Of a stretch of DNA of 64,000 nt, positions 1 to 8,441 are shown in pieces. Position 1 is the first letter of the stretch; each line of letters opens with the position of its first letter. The DNA is from Streptomyces sp. S3(2020) (lineage in GTDB: Bacteria; Actinomycetota; Actinomycetes; Streptomycetales; Streptomycetaceae): positions 1-64,000 of the forward strand of contig NZ_JABERD010000001.1 of assembly GCF_013044505.1 (NCBI RefSeq), read 5' to 3'. The notes beneath the pieces were generated by a model. The model had not been told where the DNA came from. It made no database searches and was given only the letters and a program-made list of their open reading frames with translations. Position numbers and translations under genes: made by a program.

Positions 1-103
1 ACGCGTCCTGCTGTGTTGCGTGGCTTGTGTTTTTTCTCAGGCAGAAGACGGCATACGATAGCCTCCGGAGTCTCGTGGGCTCGTAGATGGGTATAGGGGC
101 CAG
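1..103. other. Sequencing-adapter read-through at contig edge (not genomic)
   Basis: Positions 38-59 match the Illumina P7 oligonucleotide (GCAGAAGACGGCATACGA, 41-58, is exact). Positions 70-103 match the Nextera read-2 transposon adapter at about 29 of 34 bases, starting GTCTCGTGGGCTCG and ending in the degraded mosaic end. About ten bases between them sit where the i7 index belongs. Read on the minus strand the order is insert, mosaic end, index, P7, then a run of A and noise (1-37), as when an Illumina read passes the end of its template. Mismatches are mostly towards G, as in late sequencing cycles. Genomic sequence should begin near 104. The match is from memory of the adapter sequences. 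Confidence 0.93.
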
Positions 104-289
104 GGTGAGGCCTCCGGCGACCGCGACCGCCTGGATGCCGTCCGGCCCGGTCGAGGCGGACGCGCAGGCGTCGGCCGCCGCCGTGTTCACCGGTACGCCC
201 ACGGCCAGCCATGTCAGTGTCAAGAGCAACAACACCCGTATGGTCGGGGCGTATTGAGTCGATTCGGGTCGCTGCACGACGGAGATCAT
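104..289 (-). CDS. Putative small secreted protein, C-terminus lost at contig edge
   Basis: A minus-strand frame opens with ATG at 289 and stays open to the contig edge, about 62 real codons. A charged start (VQRPES) is followed by a hydrophobic stretch near residues 19-34 (VLLLLTLTWLAVGV) and an A-A-A-D-A signal-peptidase-like site, then DACASASTGPDGIQAVAVAGG. Third positions after the hydrophobic stretch are nearly all G/C, as in real genes here. It resembles small secreted proteins of Streptomyces, but I cannot name a family. The ATG has no clear ribosome-binding site; a GTG inside the hydrophobic stretch's approach is an alternative. Translation to the left of 104 is adapter and must not be used. 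It is divergent from the lipoprotein gene. Confidence 0.4.
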
Positions 290-479
290 GAACCCAGAAC
301 GCGCTCTCCCGCTCCCGGGTACCGATGGATTGCCCCGAACGAGTGAGCGGCCCGTGTCACAGGCTCCCAAAAGAAAAATGTGCCCCTGTTGAACACAACA
401 GCCACTTCCGTCCGTACCCATGGCCGTGCGGCGACGCAATACGGCGTTGCAACACCGGTACGAATTTGGGGAGTTGACG

Positions 480-1451
480 ATGAAGACCTCCTGGCGGAGT
501 GCATCGCTCGTGGCGAGCGCTGCGGCGGTGCTGGCGCTGACGACGGCGTGCGGCCAGGAAGCAGCCCCATCCGCGAGCAGCCAGAACGTGGGCGCGACGG
601 CCGCGGCCGGTGGCTACGGCAGTGCGGGCACCGGTATCGGCTCCGGCCTGGGCAACGGGGCCGCGAGCCCCTCGGCTTCCGCTTCCGCAGGGGCCCAGGC
701 CGCTTCCGCGGGCAAGCTGGCCGTCGTCACCAACCCCGAGCTCGGCAAGGTGCTGACGGACAGCGGCGGGCTGACCCTCTACCGCTTCGACACGGACACC
801 GCCGAACCGCCGAAGTCCAGCTGCGACGGCGACTGCGCGACGACCTGGCCGCCCGTGCCCGCGGACGACGCCACGGCCGGCGAGGGCATCGACAAGTCGC
901 TGCTCGGCGAGGTCACCCGCTCCGACGGCAGCAAGCAGCTGACGGTCGCCGGCTGGCCCGCGTACCGCTATGTGAAGGACGTCAACGCCGGGGACGTCAA
1001 CGGCCAGGGTGTGGGCGGCAAGTGGTACGCGCTGGCCGCCGACGGCAAGAAGGCCGGTGGCGGCGGCGGAGGCGGCACCGAGGCGGCCGACCTGCCCGGG
1101 CTGTCCACGCGCAACGACCCGGAGTTCGGCGAGATCGTCGTCGACAAGAACGGTATGACGGTCTACCGCTTCATCAAGGACGTGGCCTGGCCCGACCCGA
1201 TCTCGAAGTGCACCGGAGCCTGCCTGGAGAAGTGGCCGGCCGTGGCGCCCGTGGAGGCGAACGACACCAAGGGCATCGAGAAGAAGGGCCTGATGAGCTT
1301 CACCCGGCCCGACGGGGTCAAGCAGCAGACCATCGACTGCTGGCCCATCTACACCTTCGCCCAGGACAAGGAGCCCGGCGACACCAACGGCCAGGGCGTC
1401 GGCGGCACGTGGTACGTCGTGGCCCCCGACGGCAAGCCGATCAAGAAGTAG
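480..1451 (+). CDS. Secreted-repeat lipoprotein (PF03640-like, SCO0930 type)
   Basis: A 323-residue exported lipoprotein. The N-terminus has two basic residues, a hydrophobic core and a lipobox LTTAC with the lipidated Cys at residue 24, followed by a Ser/Ala/Gly-rich linker to about residue 79. Two copies of a unit then follow (about 80-190 and 213-323), each containing LTLYRF or MTVYRF, a paired Cys motif (CDGDC, CTGAC), a W-P-P/W-P-A stretch, and a second half ending NGQGVGGxWY. A Gly/Thr linker near residue 200 joins the copies. This matches the COG4315 secreted-repeat family of unknown function. An in-frame ATG at 420 exists, but 480 has a GGGGAG ribosome-binding site and begins directly with the signal peptide. 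Order with the DUF574 and RmdA genes matches S. coelicolor SCO0928-0930 as I recall it. Confidence 0.88.
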   Translation: MKTSWRSASLVASAAAVLALTTACGQEAAPSASSQNVGATAAAGGYGSAGTGIGSGLGNGAASPSASASAGAQAASAGKLAVVTNPELGKVLTDSGGLTLYRFDTDTAEPPKSSCDGDCATTWPPVPADDATAGEGIDKSLLGEVTRSDGSKQLTVAGWPAYRYVKDVNAGDVNGQGVGGKWYALAADGKKAGGGGGGGTEAADLPGLSTRNDPEFGEIVVDKNGMTVYRFIKDVAWPDPISKCTGACLEKWPAVAPVEANDTKGIEKKGLMSFTRPDGVKQQTIDCWPIYTFAQDKEPGDTNGQGVGGTWYVVAPDGKPIKK

Positions 1452-1528
1452 GTCATCTCCCCGGGCCGACCGAGCCACCCGTCAGAACCGAACCGCGGAA
1501 GGGAGGTCCGAGGCGACAGCGGAGTCCT

Positions 1529-1593
1529 GGACCGCACGCACCGCGTGCGGTCCACCGGCCCGCCCCCCGCGCACCGCACGCGGGGGGCGGGCC
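1529..1593 (+). terminator. Double hairpin terminator downstream of the lipoprotein gene
   Basis: Two adjacent stem-loops. The first pairs 1529-1538 with 1544-1553 (10 bp). The second pairs 1557-1571 with 1579-1593 (15 bp, nearly all G/C) and is followed by GTTTTG. The remainder of the 302-bp space 1452-1753 holds no convincing gene; its right part must hold the promoter for the DUF574 gene. Confidence 0.75.
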
Positions 1594-1753
1594 GTTTTGC
1601 CTTGTTTCAGCGGGACTTGGGCATGGTCAACCAGGCACGTGCCGCAGGCAGTGACCGGGAACGGACGGTCAATTTCCGGTTCGGCTCGCTCCTTTGGCAG
1701 GCGATCAGTAGCCTCAGCTCGAACACCGGATCGCCTACGCCTTGGAGAGATAG

Positions 1754-2575
1754 ATGGAGCGTCCCGCCTGGGCCCCACGGAGCATCGACATCTCGGTGCC
1801 TAGCGTCTCGCGGATCTACGACTTCTACCTGGGCGGTTCGCACAACTTCGAGGTCGACCGCGAGGCGGCCCGCAAGGCGATGGAGTTCATGCCGGGACTC
1901 CCCAAGATCATGCAGGCGAACCGGGCGTTCATGCGCCGCGCCGTGCGCTTCGCGGCGGACCGGGGCATCACCCAGTTCCTGGACGTCGGTTCGGGCATCC
2001 CCACCTTCGGCAACGTCCACGAGGTGGCCCAGTCCGCCAGCCCCGGCGCCCGGGTCGTCTACGTCGACCACGACCCGGTGGCGGTCGCCCACAGCGAGGC
2101 CGTCCTGCGGGACAACGCGGACGCGGGCGTCGTCGCCGCGGACCTCCGCAAGCCCCAGGAGATCCTCGCGAGCCCCGAAGTACGGCAACTGATCGACCTG
2201 AACCGGCCGGTGGCCCTGCTTCTCGTTGCCATACTGCACTTCGTGGAAGACGAGGACGACCCGTACGGTGCGGTGGCCGAGCTGCGTGACGCGCTCGCGC
2301 CCGGCAGTCTGCTGGTGCTCACGCATGCCTCCTACGAGGGAATCCCGCTGCCACCCGAGCGGGCCGCCGGCACGGTCGACGTGTACAAGGACATCCGCAA
2401 CCCGCTGATCATGCGCTCGCGCGACGACATCGCGCGGTTCTTCGAGGGGTACGACATGGTGGAACCGGGACTGGTGCCGATGCCGAGCTGGCGGCCGGAG
2501 TCGGAGACCTGGGACCCGGAGGACGAGGATCCCTGGGCGTTCTCCGGTTTCGCCGGCGTGGGGCGTACCGCGTGA
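1754..2575 (+). CDS. DUF574-family SAM-dependent methyltransferase (PF04672)
   Basis: A 273-residue cytosolic protein of the actinobacterial DUF574/Methyltransf_19 family. Hallmarks are the N-terminal SVSRIYDFYLGGSHNFEVD segment, where the YDFYLGG signature sits, and a SAM-binding motif I FLDVGSGIPT near residue 76. VVYVDHDPVAVAHS is the acidic end of strand beta-2. The family is expanded in Streptomyces and most members have no known substrate. GAGAG lies upstream of the ATG. The TGA overlaps the next gene's GTG (GTGA), so it is translationally coupled to the cyclic-di-GMP enzyme, which suggests a shared process. Specific function unknown. Confidence 0.9.
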   Translation: MERPAWAPRSIDISVPSVSRIYDFYLGGSHNFEVDREAARKAMEFMPGLPKIMQANRAFMRRAVRFAADRGITQFLDVGSGIPTFGNVHEVAQSASPGARVVYVDHDPVAVAHSEAVLRDNADAGVVAADLRKPQEILASPEVRQLIDLNRPVALLLVAILHFVEDEDDPYGAVAELRDALAPGSLLVLTHASYEGIPLPPERAAGTVDVYKDIRNPLIMRSRDDIARFFEGYDMVEPGLVPMPSWRPESETWDPEDEDPWAFSGFAGVGRTA

Positions 2576-4707
2576 TCGCCGAGCCGGACGGGCCGGAGGG
2601 CAGACTGCGCCGGTTCGCGACGATCTGGAGCCGGGCCGTCTTCCCGGTGACCACGACGTCCTCGACCCGGCCCGAGTTCGAGGAACAACTCCTGCCGCTG
2701 GCACGTCGGTTGAGCGAGGCGCTGCGGGCGAGGACCTTCGACGCGGACGAGGGCCGGGCGCTCGGCGCCGCGCTCGTCACCGTGCACTGCACCGACCCGG
2801 AGGCGCTCAGCCGGACCCTGGACTGCGTCGACGCCTACCTCGTGCTCTACTGCGGCGGCGACGGCGACCAGGAGGACCTGCGGGTGCGCGCCTCCCGGTT
2901 GCAGCACGCCATGGCCGCCGGGTTCGCCGGGGCGCTGCGCGAGCGGACCCTGGCCGAGCAGGAGGCCATCTCGGCCGCCGCGCTGAAGGCGCAGGGCGTG
3001 GTGGCGCAGGCGCTGCACGCGAGCGAGGCCCGCTTCCGCGCGGTCTTCGAGGGCGCCGCCATAGGGATCGGCATGGCCGACCTCGACGGCAACATCCTCC
3101 AGGTCAACGAGGCGCTGCTGCGGATGTTCGGCATCTCCGAGCACATGATGCGCGGCCGCAACGTCATGGAGTGGACCCACCCCGAGGACGCCCCGCAGAC
3201 ATGGACCCTCTACGACGAACTCGTCCGCGGCGAGCGTGAGCACTACCACCTGGAGAAGGCGTTCTCCCGCCCTGACGGAACGGTCCTGTGGACCAATCTG
3301 ACGGTCTCCCTGCTCCGTGACGCGGACGGCAACCCGCAGTACCAGCTCGCGCTGATGGAGGACACCACCGAGCGCCGGCTCCTCAACCTGCGGCTGCGCT
3401 ACGAGGCCACGCACGACGCCCTCACCGGCCTGCCGAACCGCACGTTCTTCTTCGAACGGCTGGAGAAGGCGCTGGGCGCCGGCGCGGGCCAGCGCTTCGG
3501 TCTGTGCTACCTCGACCTCGACGGCTTCAAGACCATCAACGACAGCCTCGGCCACGCGGCCGGCGACCGGCTGCTCGTCGAGGTCGCCGACCGGCTCCAG
3601 TCCTGCACGACCGCGCCCGGCGAGATGGTCGCCCGTCTGGGCGGTGACGAGTTCGTCGCGCTGACGACGGGGACCGACACCGAGCGCGAGGTCGACGAGC
3701 TCGCCTCGCGGATCATGCACGCGCTGCTCGCCCCGATCAGCGTCGACGGCCGTGAGCTGACCGTGCGCGGCAGCATCGGCATCGTCGAGGGCCCGGCGGG
3801 GGAGCGCAGCGCGGCGGAGGTGCTGCGCAGCGCGGACATCACGATGTACCGGGCCAAGGCCTCGGGCGGCAACCGCTTCGAGCTCGCCGACGCGGAGGCG
3901 GACGCCCGCGCGATCACCCGCCACGGTCTGACCACCGCTCTGCCGGCGGCCCTGGAGCGCGGCGAGTTCTTCATCGAGTACCAGCCGCTGGTGCACCTCG
4001 GCGACGGCAGCGTGCGGGGCGCGGAGGCGTTGGTCCGCTGGCTGCATCCCCAGCACGGCGTCCTGGGCCCGGACCGCTTCATCCCGCTCGCCGAACACAC
4101 GGGCCTGATCGTCCCGTTGGGCCGCTGGGTCCTGGAGCAGTCGGTCCGCCAGGCCCGCGAATGGAGGGAACGTCACGAGGAAGCGGGCCCGCTCCGCATC
4201 AACGTCAATCTCTCGCCGTGCCAGCTCACCCACCCCGGTCTGGTGCAGGACACGGTGGACATCCTGGAGCGCGCGGGCGTGGAGCCGGACGCGCTGTGCC
4301 TGGAGGTCACCGAGTCGGCGCTGATCGGTGCGGACGACGATCTGCTGAAACCGCTGCGCCGGCTCGCCGAGATGGGCGTCGACATCGCCCTGGACGACTT
4401 CGGCACCGGCTACTCCAACCTCGCCAACCTGCGCCGTCTCCCGGTGAGCATCCTCAAACTGGACCGCTCCTTCACCCAGAGCATGCAGCAGTTCCCGGCG
4501 GACCCCGTCGACCTCAAGATCGTCGAGGGGATCGTCTCCCTCGCCCACAGTCTGGACCTCGCGGTCACGGTCGAGGGCGTGGAGACCGGGGCCCAGGCCG
4601 AACAGCTGCGGATACTGGGCTGCGACACGGCCCAGGGCTGGTACTACGCCCGCCCGGGCCCGCCGGACCGGCTGCACGAACTGGCGCTGGTGGACGCGAC
4701 GGGCTGA
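2572..4707 (+). CDS. rmdA: PAS-GGDEF-EAL cyclic-di-GMP enzyme, RmdA type
   Basis: A 711-residue protein. Residues 1-150 are a helical N-terminal region. A PAS-PAC sensor follows (about 150-270, from ASEARFRAVFEGAAIGIG to ALMEDTTERR), then a GGDEF domain (DALTGLPNR at 282; intact GGDEF at 357-361) and an EAL domain (EAL at 485-487; DDFGTGYSN at 608). Both catalytic signatures are intact, so both diguanylate cyclase and phosphodiesterase activity are possible. No transmembrane segment is apparent. Domain order, length and neighbours match RmdA (SCO0928), which as I recall influences aerial mycelium formation. The GTG start overlaps the upstream methyltransferase stop by 4 bp; an operon is likely. 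Confidence 0.88.
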   Translation: MIAEPDGPEGRLRRFATIWSRAVFPVTTTSSTRPEFEEQLLPLARRLSEALRARTFDADEGRALGAALVTVHCTDPEALSRTLDCVDAYLVLYCGGDGDQEDLRVRASRLQHAMAAGFAGALRERTLAEQEAISAAALKAQGVVAQALHASEARFRAVFEGAAIGIGMADLDGNILQVNEALLRMFGISEHMMRGRNVMEWTHPEDAPQTWTLYDELVRGEREHYHLEKAFSRPDGTVLWTNLTVSLLRDADGNPQYQLALMEDTTERRLLNLRLRYEATHDALTGLPNRTFFFERLEKALGAGAGQRFGLCYLDLDGFKTINDSLGHAAGDRLLVEVADRLQSCTTAPGEMVARLGGDEFVALTTGTDTEREVDELASRIMHALLAPISVDGRELTVRGSIGIVEGPAGERSAAEVLRSADITMYRAKASGGNRFELADAEADARAITRHGLTTALPAALERGEFFIEYQPLVHLGDGSVRGAEALVRWLHPQHGVLGPDRFIPLAEHTGLIVPLGRWVLEQSVRQAREWRERHEEAGPLRINVNLSPCQLTHPGLVQDTVDILERAGVEPDALCLEVTESALIGADDDLLKPLRRLAEMGVDIALDDFGTGYSNLANLRRLPVSILKLDRSFTQSMQQFPADPVDLKIVEGIVSLAHSLDLAVTVEGVETGAQAEQLRILGCDTAQGWYYARPGPPDRLHELALVDATG

Positions 4708-4722
4708 CACACGGCACGGACA

Positions 4723-4762
4723 CGGCTGCTGGACGGGCACCGCCCCGGCCGTCCAGCAGCCG
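4723..4762. terminator. Convergent terminator between rmdA and the lysR gene
   Basis: A perfect 14-bp stem pairs 4723-4736 (CGGCTGCTGGACGG) with 4749-4762 around a 12-nt GC-rich loop. It lies between two converging genes and could serve both strands. There is no strong T-tract, as is common in Streptomyces. Confidence 0.7.
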
Positions 4763-4815
4763 TCCCGGGCTCGGCGTCGGCCGCACGACGGTGCGCATCG
4801 GCCGGAACCCGTGAC

Positions 4816-5700
4816 CTACCGCTCCAGCAGCATCCGCTGCAACTCCCGTGCCGCCCGGGGCGGGGCCACGTCGCTGCGGTGGGCCAGCGCGATGGTCCGG
4901 TGCAGCCCCGGCCGGGCCAGCGGGGTGACCCGTAGCCCCCGCCCCGACCGGGCCGCCACCATGCGCGGTACGACGGCCACACCCAGCCCCGCCCGCACGA
5001 AGCCCAGGACCGCGTCCATCTCGCCGCCCTCCACCGCGAAGTCCGGCTCGAAGCCCTCGGCGCGGCACGCGGCGACCGTCAGTTCGCGCAGGTCGTAGCC
5101 GTGCCGGAACATCACCAGACGCTCGCCCTCCAGGTCGGCGACGCGTACCGTGCGCCGGCCGTCGCCCGGCTTGGGCGCCTCAGGGGACGACACCACGACC
5201 AGGTCCTCCCGCAGCAGCTCCACCGTCGTCAGGGCCGGTGAGGGGGTCGGCAGCGGGAGGACGATCAGCGCGAGGTCGAGGGCGCCGCGCGCCAGTTCCC
5301 TCACGAGGTCGTGCGAGCCGCCCTCCTCGATCATCAGCCGGATGCCGGGATAGCGGTCGTGGAAGGCGCGCAGCACGTCCGGCAGCAGACCCGTGCACAG
5401 GCTCGGTGTCGCGCCGAGGCGCACCCGCCCGCTGCGCAGCTGCACCAGCTCCTGCACCTCGTGCCGGGCCGTGTCCGCGTCGGCGAGGATCCGCCGGGCC
5501 AGCGGCAGCAGGGCCTCGCCCGCGTCGGTGAGCGTGATGTTGCCCCGGGCCCGCAGGAACAGGTCCGCCCCGAGCTCCCGCTCCAGCGCCTTGATCTGCT
5601 GGGACAGGGACGGCTGCGCGACATGGACGAGGTCGGCGGCCCGGGTGAAGTGCCGGGTCTCGGCGACCGCCACGAAGTACTGGAGCTGCTGGAACTGCAT
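4816..5700 (-). CDS. LysR-family transcriptional regulator, divergent from sdhCAB
   Basis: A 294-residue regulator. It has an N-terminal winged helix-turn-helix (residues 1-60: FQQLQYFVAVAETRHFTRAA, then QPSLSQQIKALERELG) and a LysR substrate-binding domain from about 90. The frame is open to 5742, but the protein proper starts MQFQQLQYF at 5700, where homologues begin; the extra residues would run over its own operator. It diverges from sdhC across 84 bp containing a T-N11-A palindrome. LysR proteins normally autoregulate and activate the divergent operon, so control of sdhCAB is likely. The inducer is unknown. Confidence 0.9.
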   Translation of the reverse strand: MQFQQLQYFVAVAETRHFTRAADLVHVAQPSLSQQIKALERELGADLFLRARGNITLTDAGEALLPLARRILADADTARHEVQELVQLRSGRVRLGATPSLCTGLLPDVLRAFHDRYPGIRLMIEEGGSHDLVRELARGALDLALIVLPLPTPSPALTTVELLREDLVVVSSPEAPKPGDGRRTVRVADLEGERLVMFRHGYDLRELTVAACRAEGFEPDFAVEGGEMDAVLGFVRAGLGVAVVPRMVAARSGRGLRVTPLARPGLHRTIALAHRSDVAPPRAARELQRMLLER

Positions 5701-5707
5701 CCTCGTA

Positions 5708-5726
5708 CGATAGCCCTTGACTATCG
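5708..5726. promoter_or_regulatory. LysR-type T-N11-A operator in the lysR-sdhC intergenic region
   Basis: CGATAG (5708-5713) and CTATCG (5721-5726) form a perfect 6-bp inverted repeat separated by 7 bp, containing the T-N11-A core of LysR sites. It begins 8 bp upstream of the regulator's start and lies about 20 bp upstream of the sdhC -35-like hexamer, the usual position for a recognition site. Confidence 0.65.
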
Positions 5727-5745
5727 AATCAAGCCGGACCATGTC

Positions 5746-5776
5746 TTGGACCGATCGGGCCCCGGGGCCCTAGCGT
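5746..5776 (+). promoter_or_regulatory. Candidate sdhC promoter, possibly giving a leaderless mRNA
   Basis: TTGGAC (5746-5751) and TAGCGT (5771-5776) resemble -35 and -10 elements with a long 19-bp spacer. The sdhC ATG at 5785 is only 8 nt beyond the -10 and lacks a Shine-Dalgarno sequence, so transcription would start at or next to the start codon. Confidence 0.45.
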
Positions 5777-5784
5777 CTTGAGTC

Positions 5785-6492
5785 ATGGCTCTGGCAACGC
5801 GGACGAACCGACGACCGTCCATGGCACGCACGGTGTGGGACAGCTCCGTCGGCAAGAAGACCGTCATGGCGGTCAGCGGGCTGATCATGCTGATGTACCT
5901 GGTCGTCCATATGATCGGCAACCTGAAGATCTTCTTCGGGGCGGGCGAGTTCAACCACTACGCCCACTGGCTGCGCACGGTCGGCGAGCCCTTCATGCAC
6001 TACGAGTGGACGCTGTGGCTGATCCGCGTGGTGCTGGTCGTCGCGGTCGTCGCCCACGCGGTCTCCGCGTACCAGCTCAGCCGCCGCGACATCAGGGCGC
6101 GCCCGACGAAGTACGTCCACAAGAAGCGCCGCGCCAGCTACGCGACCCGGACCATGCGCTGGGGCGGGATCATTCTCGGCCTGTTCATCGTCTGGCACCT
6201 GCTGGACCTGACGACCGGCACCGTCCACTCGGGCGGCTTCCAGGAGGGCCACCCCTACCAGAACGTCGTGGACACCTTCTCCACCTGGTACGGCAACGTC
6301 ATCTACATCGTCGCGATGCTCGCCCTTGGTCTGCATATCCGGCACGGCTTCTGGAGCGCCGCCCAGACCCTGGGCGCGAGCAGCCGCACCCGCGACCGCG
6401 CCCTGAAGACCACGGCGAACGTCCTCGCACTGCTGCTCACGGCCGGCTTCCTCGCCGTACCCGTGGGCGTCATGACCGGAGTGGTGAGCTGA
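5785..6492 (+). CDS. sdhC: Succinate dehydrogenase cytochrome b subunit (B-type)
   Basis: A 235-residue membrane anchor of complex II, carrying heme and the menaquinone site. Hydrophobic segments lie at about 26-45 ([20 protein letters not shown]), 75-95 ([19 protein letters not shown]), 125-145, 170-190 and 210-230, the five-helix arrangement of the cytochrome b558 family. Conserved His residues lie in several of them ([30 protein letters not shown]). It is first of sdhC-sdhA-sdhB; a 2-nt gap separates its TGA from the sdhA ATG. No Shine-Dalgarno precedes either this ATG or the in-frame ATG at 5821, consistent with leaderless translation. Confidence 0.93.
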   Translation: MALATRTNRRPSMARTVWDSSVGKKTVMAVSGLIMLMYLVVHMIGNLKIFFGAGEFNHYAHWLRTVGEPFMHYEWTLWLIRVVLVVAVVAHAVSAYQLSRRDIRARPTKYVHKKRRASYATRTMRWGGIILGLFIVWHLLDLTTGTVHSGGFQEGHPYQNVVDTFSTWYGNVIYIVAMLALGLHIRHGFWSAAQTLGASSRTRDRALKTTANVLALLLTAGFLAVPVGVMTGVVS

Positions 6493-6494
6493 CC

Positions 6495-8441
6495 ATGACC
6501 TACACCGAATACGTCACCGGCGAACCCGTCGTCGACACCAAGGCGCCTTCCGGGCCCGTCGCCGAACGCTGGGACACCCGCCGCTTCGAGGCCAAGCTCG
6601 TCAACCCGGCCAACCGGCGCAAGCACACCGTCATCGTCGTCGGCACCGGTCTCGCGGGCGGCTCCGCCGGGGCCACGCTTGCCGAACAGGGTTACCACGT
6701 CGTGCAGTTCTGTTATCAGGATTCCCCGAGGCGGGCGCATTCGATTGCGGCGCAGGGTGGGATCAATGCGGCGAAGAATTACCGCAATGACGGTGACTCG
6801 GTGCATCGGTTGTTCTACGACACGGTCAAGGGCGGTGACTTCCGGGCCCGTGAGTCGAATGTGCATCGCCTGGCGCAGATCTCGGTGGAGATCATCGACC
6901 AGTGTGTGGCGCAGGGTGTGCCGTTCGCGCGGGAGTACGGCGGGCTGCTCGACACCCGGTCGTTCGGTGGTGTGCAGGTGTCGCGGACGTTCTACGCCCG
7001 TGGTCAGACGGGCCAGCAGTTGCTGTTGGGTGCCTATCAGGCGCTGAGTCGGCAGATCGCCGCCGGGAACGTCGAGATGCACCCCCGCACCGAGATGCTG
7101 GATCTGATCGTGATCGACGGGAAGGCGCGCGGGATCGTCGCGCGGGATCTGGTCACGGGGAAGATCGACACCTACTTCGCGGACGCTGTCGTATTGGCTT
7201 CCGGTGGTTACGGCAATGTCTTCTATCTGTCGACGAATGCGATGAATTCCAATGCCACGGCGGTGTGGCGGGCGCACCGGCGTGGCGCGTATTTCGCCAA
7301 TCCGTGTTTCACGCAGATCCATCCGACGTGCATTCCGCGCACGGGTGATCATCAGTCGAAGCTGACGCTGATGAGTGAGTCGTTGCGCAATGACGGCCGG
7401 ATCTGGGTCCCGAAAGCGCAGGGCGACGACCGTCCGGCGAACAAGATTCCCGAGGGTGAGCGGGACTACTACTTGGAGCGGATCTACCCGTCGTTCGGCA
7501 ATCTCGTGCCGCGTGACATCGCTTCCCGGGCCGCGAAGAACGTCTGTGACGAGGGGCGGGGGGTCGGCCCCGGCGGGCAGGGCGTCTATCTCGACTTCGC
7601 GGACGCCATCGCACGGATGGGACGCAAGGCGGTGGAGGCGAAGTACGGCAACCTCTTCGACATGTACCAGCGGATCACCGACGAGGATCCTTACGAGGTC
7701 CCGATGCGGATCTATCCGGCTGTGCATTACACGATGGGCGGTTTGTGGGTGGACTACGACCTCCAGACCACTGTGCCCGGCCTGTTCGCGGTCGGTGAGG
7801 CCAACTTCTCCGACCACGGGGCGAACCGGCTGGGCGCCTCGGCGCTGATGCAGGGCCTGGCGGACGGCTATTTCGTCCTGCCGGCCACGATCAACGACTA
7901 CCTGGCCCGCAACCCCCACCAGGACACTGTCGGCGACGAACACCCGGTCGTGCAGGAGGTGCTGGCCGAGACCGAGGACCGTCTCAACCTGCTCCTGTCC
8001 GTCGACGGCGACCGCACCCCCGACTCTTTCCACCGTGAGGTCGGGGAGCTGATGTGGGAGTTCTGCGGGATGGCCCGTACGGATGCGGGTCTGCGCAAGG
8101 CGTTGGAGCGGATCCCGCAGATCCGTGAGGAGTTCTGGCGGCGTATCAAGGTGCCGGGTACGGGTGAGGAGTTCAACCAGTCGCTGGAGAAGGCCAACCG
8201 GGTCGTGGACTATCTGGAGCTGGCCGAGCTGATGTGCCTGGACGCGCTGCACCGCGCGGAGTCCTGCGGCGGCCACTTCCGTGAGGAGTCCCAGACCCCG
8301 GAGGGTGAGGCGGCCCGCCGGGACGGGGAGTTCGCCTACGCGGCCGCCTGGGAGTTCACCGCCACGGGCGAGGCCCCCACCTTGCACAGGGAAGACCTGG
8401 TCTTCGAGTACGTCCATCCCACTCAGCGGAGCTATGCATGA
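6495..8441 (+). CDS. sdhA: Succinate dehydrogenase flavoprotein subunit
   Basis: A 648-residue catalytic subunit oxidising succinate to fumarate at the inner membrane face. It shows the FAD-binding GTGLAG at 50-55, the covalent-flavin region [15 protein letters not shown] with the flavinylated His near 82, the substrate-site segment [17 protein letters not shown], and the C-terminal [10 protein letters not shown] with its active-site Arg. The start is ATG 6495; the frame is open further upstream but that part lies across sdhC. Odd: codon use changes abruptly near residue 72. Before it codons end almost only in C or G; after it T-ended codons (GGT, AAT, CAT, TGT) and GCG/GTG become common over more than 1 kb. 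The stop overlaps sdhB by 4 bp. Confidence 0.96.
   Translation: MTYTEYVTGEPVVDTKAPSGPVAERWDTRRFEAKLVNPANRRKHTVIVVGTGLAGGSAGATLAEQGYHVVQFCYQDSPRRAHSIAAQGGINAAKNYRNDGDSVHRLFYDTVKGGDFRARESNVHRLAQISVEIIDQCVAQGVPFAREYGGLLDTRSFGGVQVSRTFYARGQTGQQLLLGAYQALSRQIAAGNVEMHPRTEMLDLIVIDGKARGIVARDLVTGKIDTYFADAVVLASGGYGNVFYLSTNAMNSNATAVWRAHRRGAYFANPCFTQIHPTCIPRTGDHQSKLTLMSESLRNDGRIWVPKAQGDDRPANKIPEGERDYYLERIYPSFGNLVPRDIASRAAKNVCDEGRGVGPGGQGVYLDFADAIARMGRKAVEAKYGNLFDMYQRITDEDPYEVPMRIYPAVHYTMGGLWVDYDLQTTVPGLFAVGEANFSDHGANRLGASALMQGLADGYFVLPATINDYLARNPHQDTVGDEHPVVQEVLAETEDRLNLLLSVDGDRTPDSFHREVGELMWEFCGMARTDAGLRKALERIPQIREEFWRRIKVPGTGEEFNQSLEKANRVVDYLELAELMCLDALHRAESCGGHFREESQTPEGEAARRDGEFAYAAAWEFTATGEAPTLHREDLVFEYVHPTQRSYA

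Noticed and set aside
387..400. TGTTG-AACA-CAACA inverted repeat upstream of the lipoprotein gene
   Set aside because: Arms are only 5 bp, within what chance gives; not listed as an operator.
2332..4740. 802-codon open frame antisense to rmdA
   Set aside because: It mirrors the rmdA codons; composition is Arg/Val/Gln/Asp-rich without any motif, typical of high-GC shadow frames.
5778..6494. Upstream in-frame extension of sdhA through sdhC
   Set aside because: It is a shadow of sdhC in another frame; SdhA homology begins at 6495.
6303..8417. 704-codon open frame antisense to sdhA
   Set aside because: sdhA on the other strand is unambiguous with all motifs; the antisense protein has no recognisable features.
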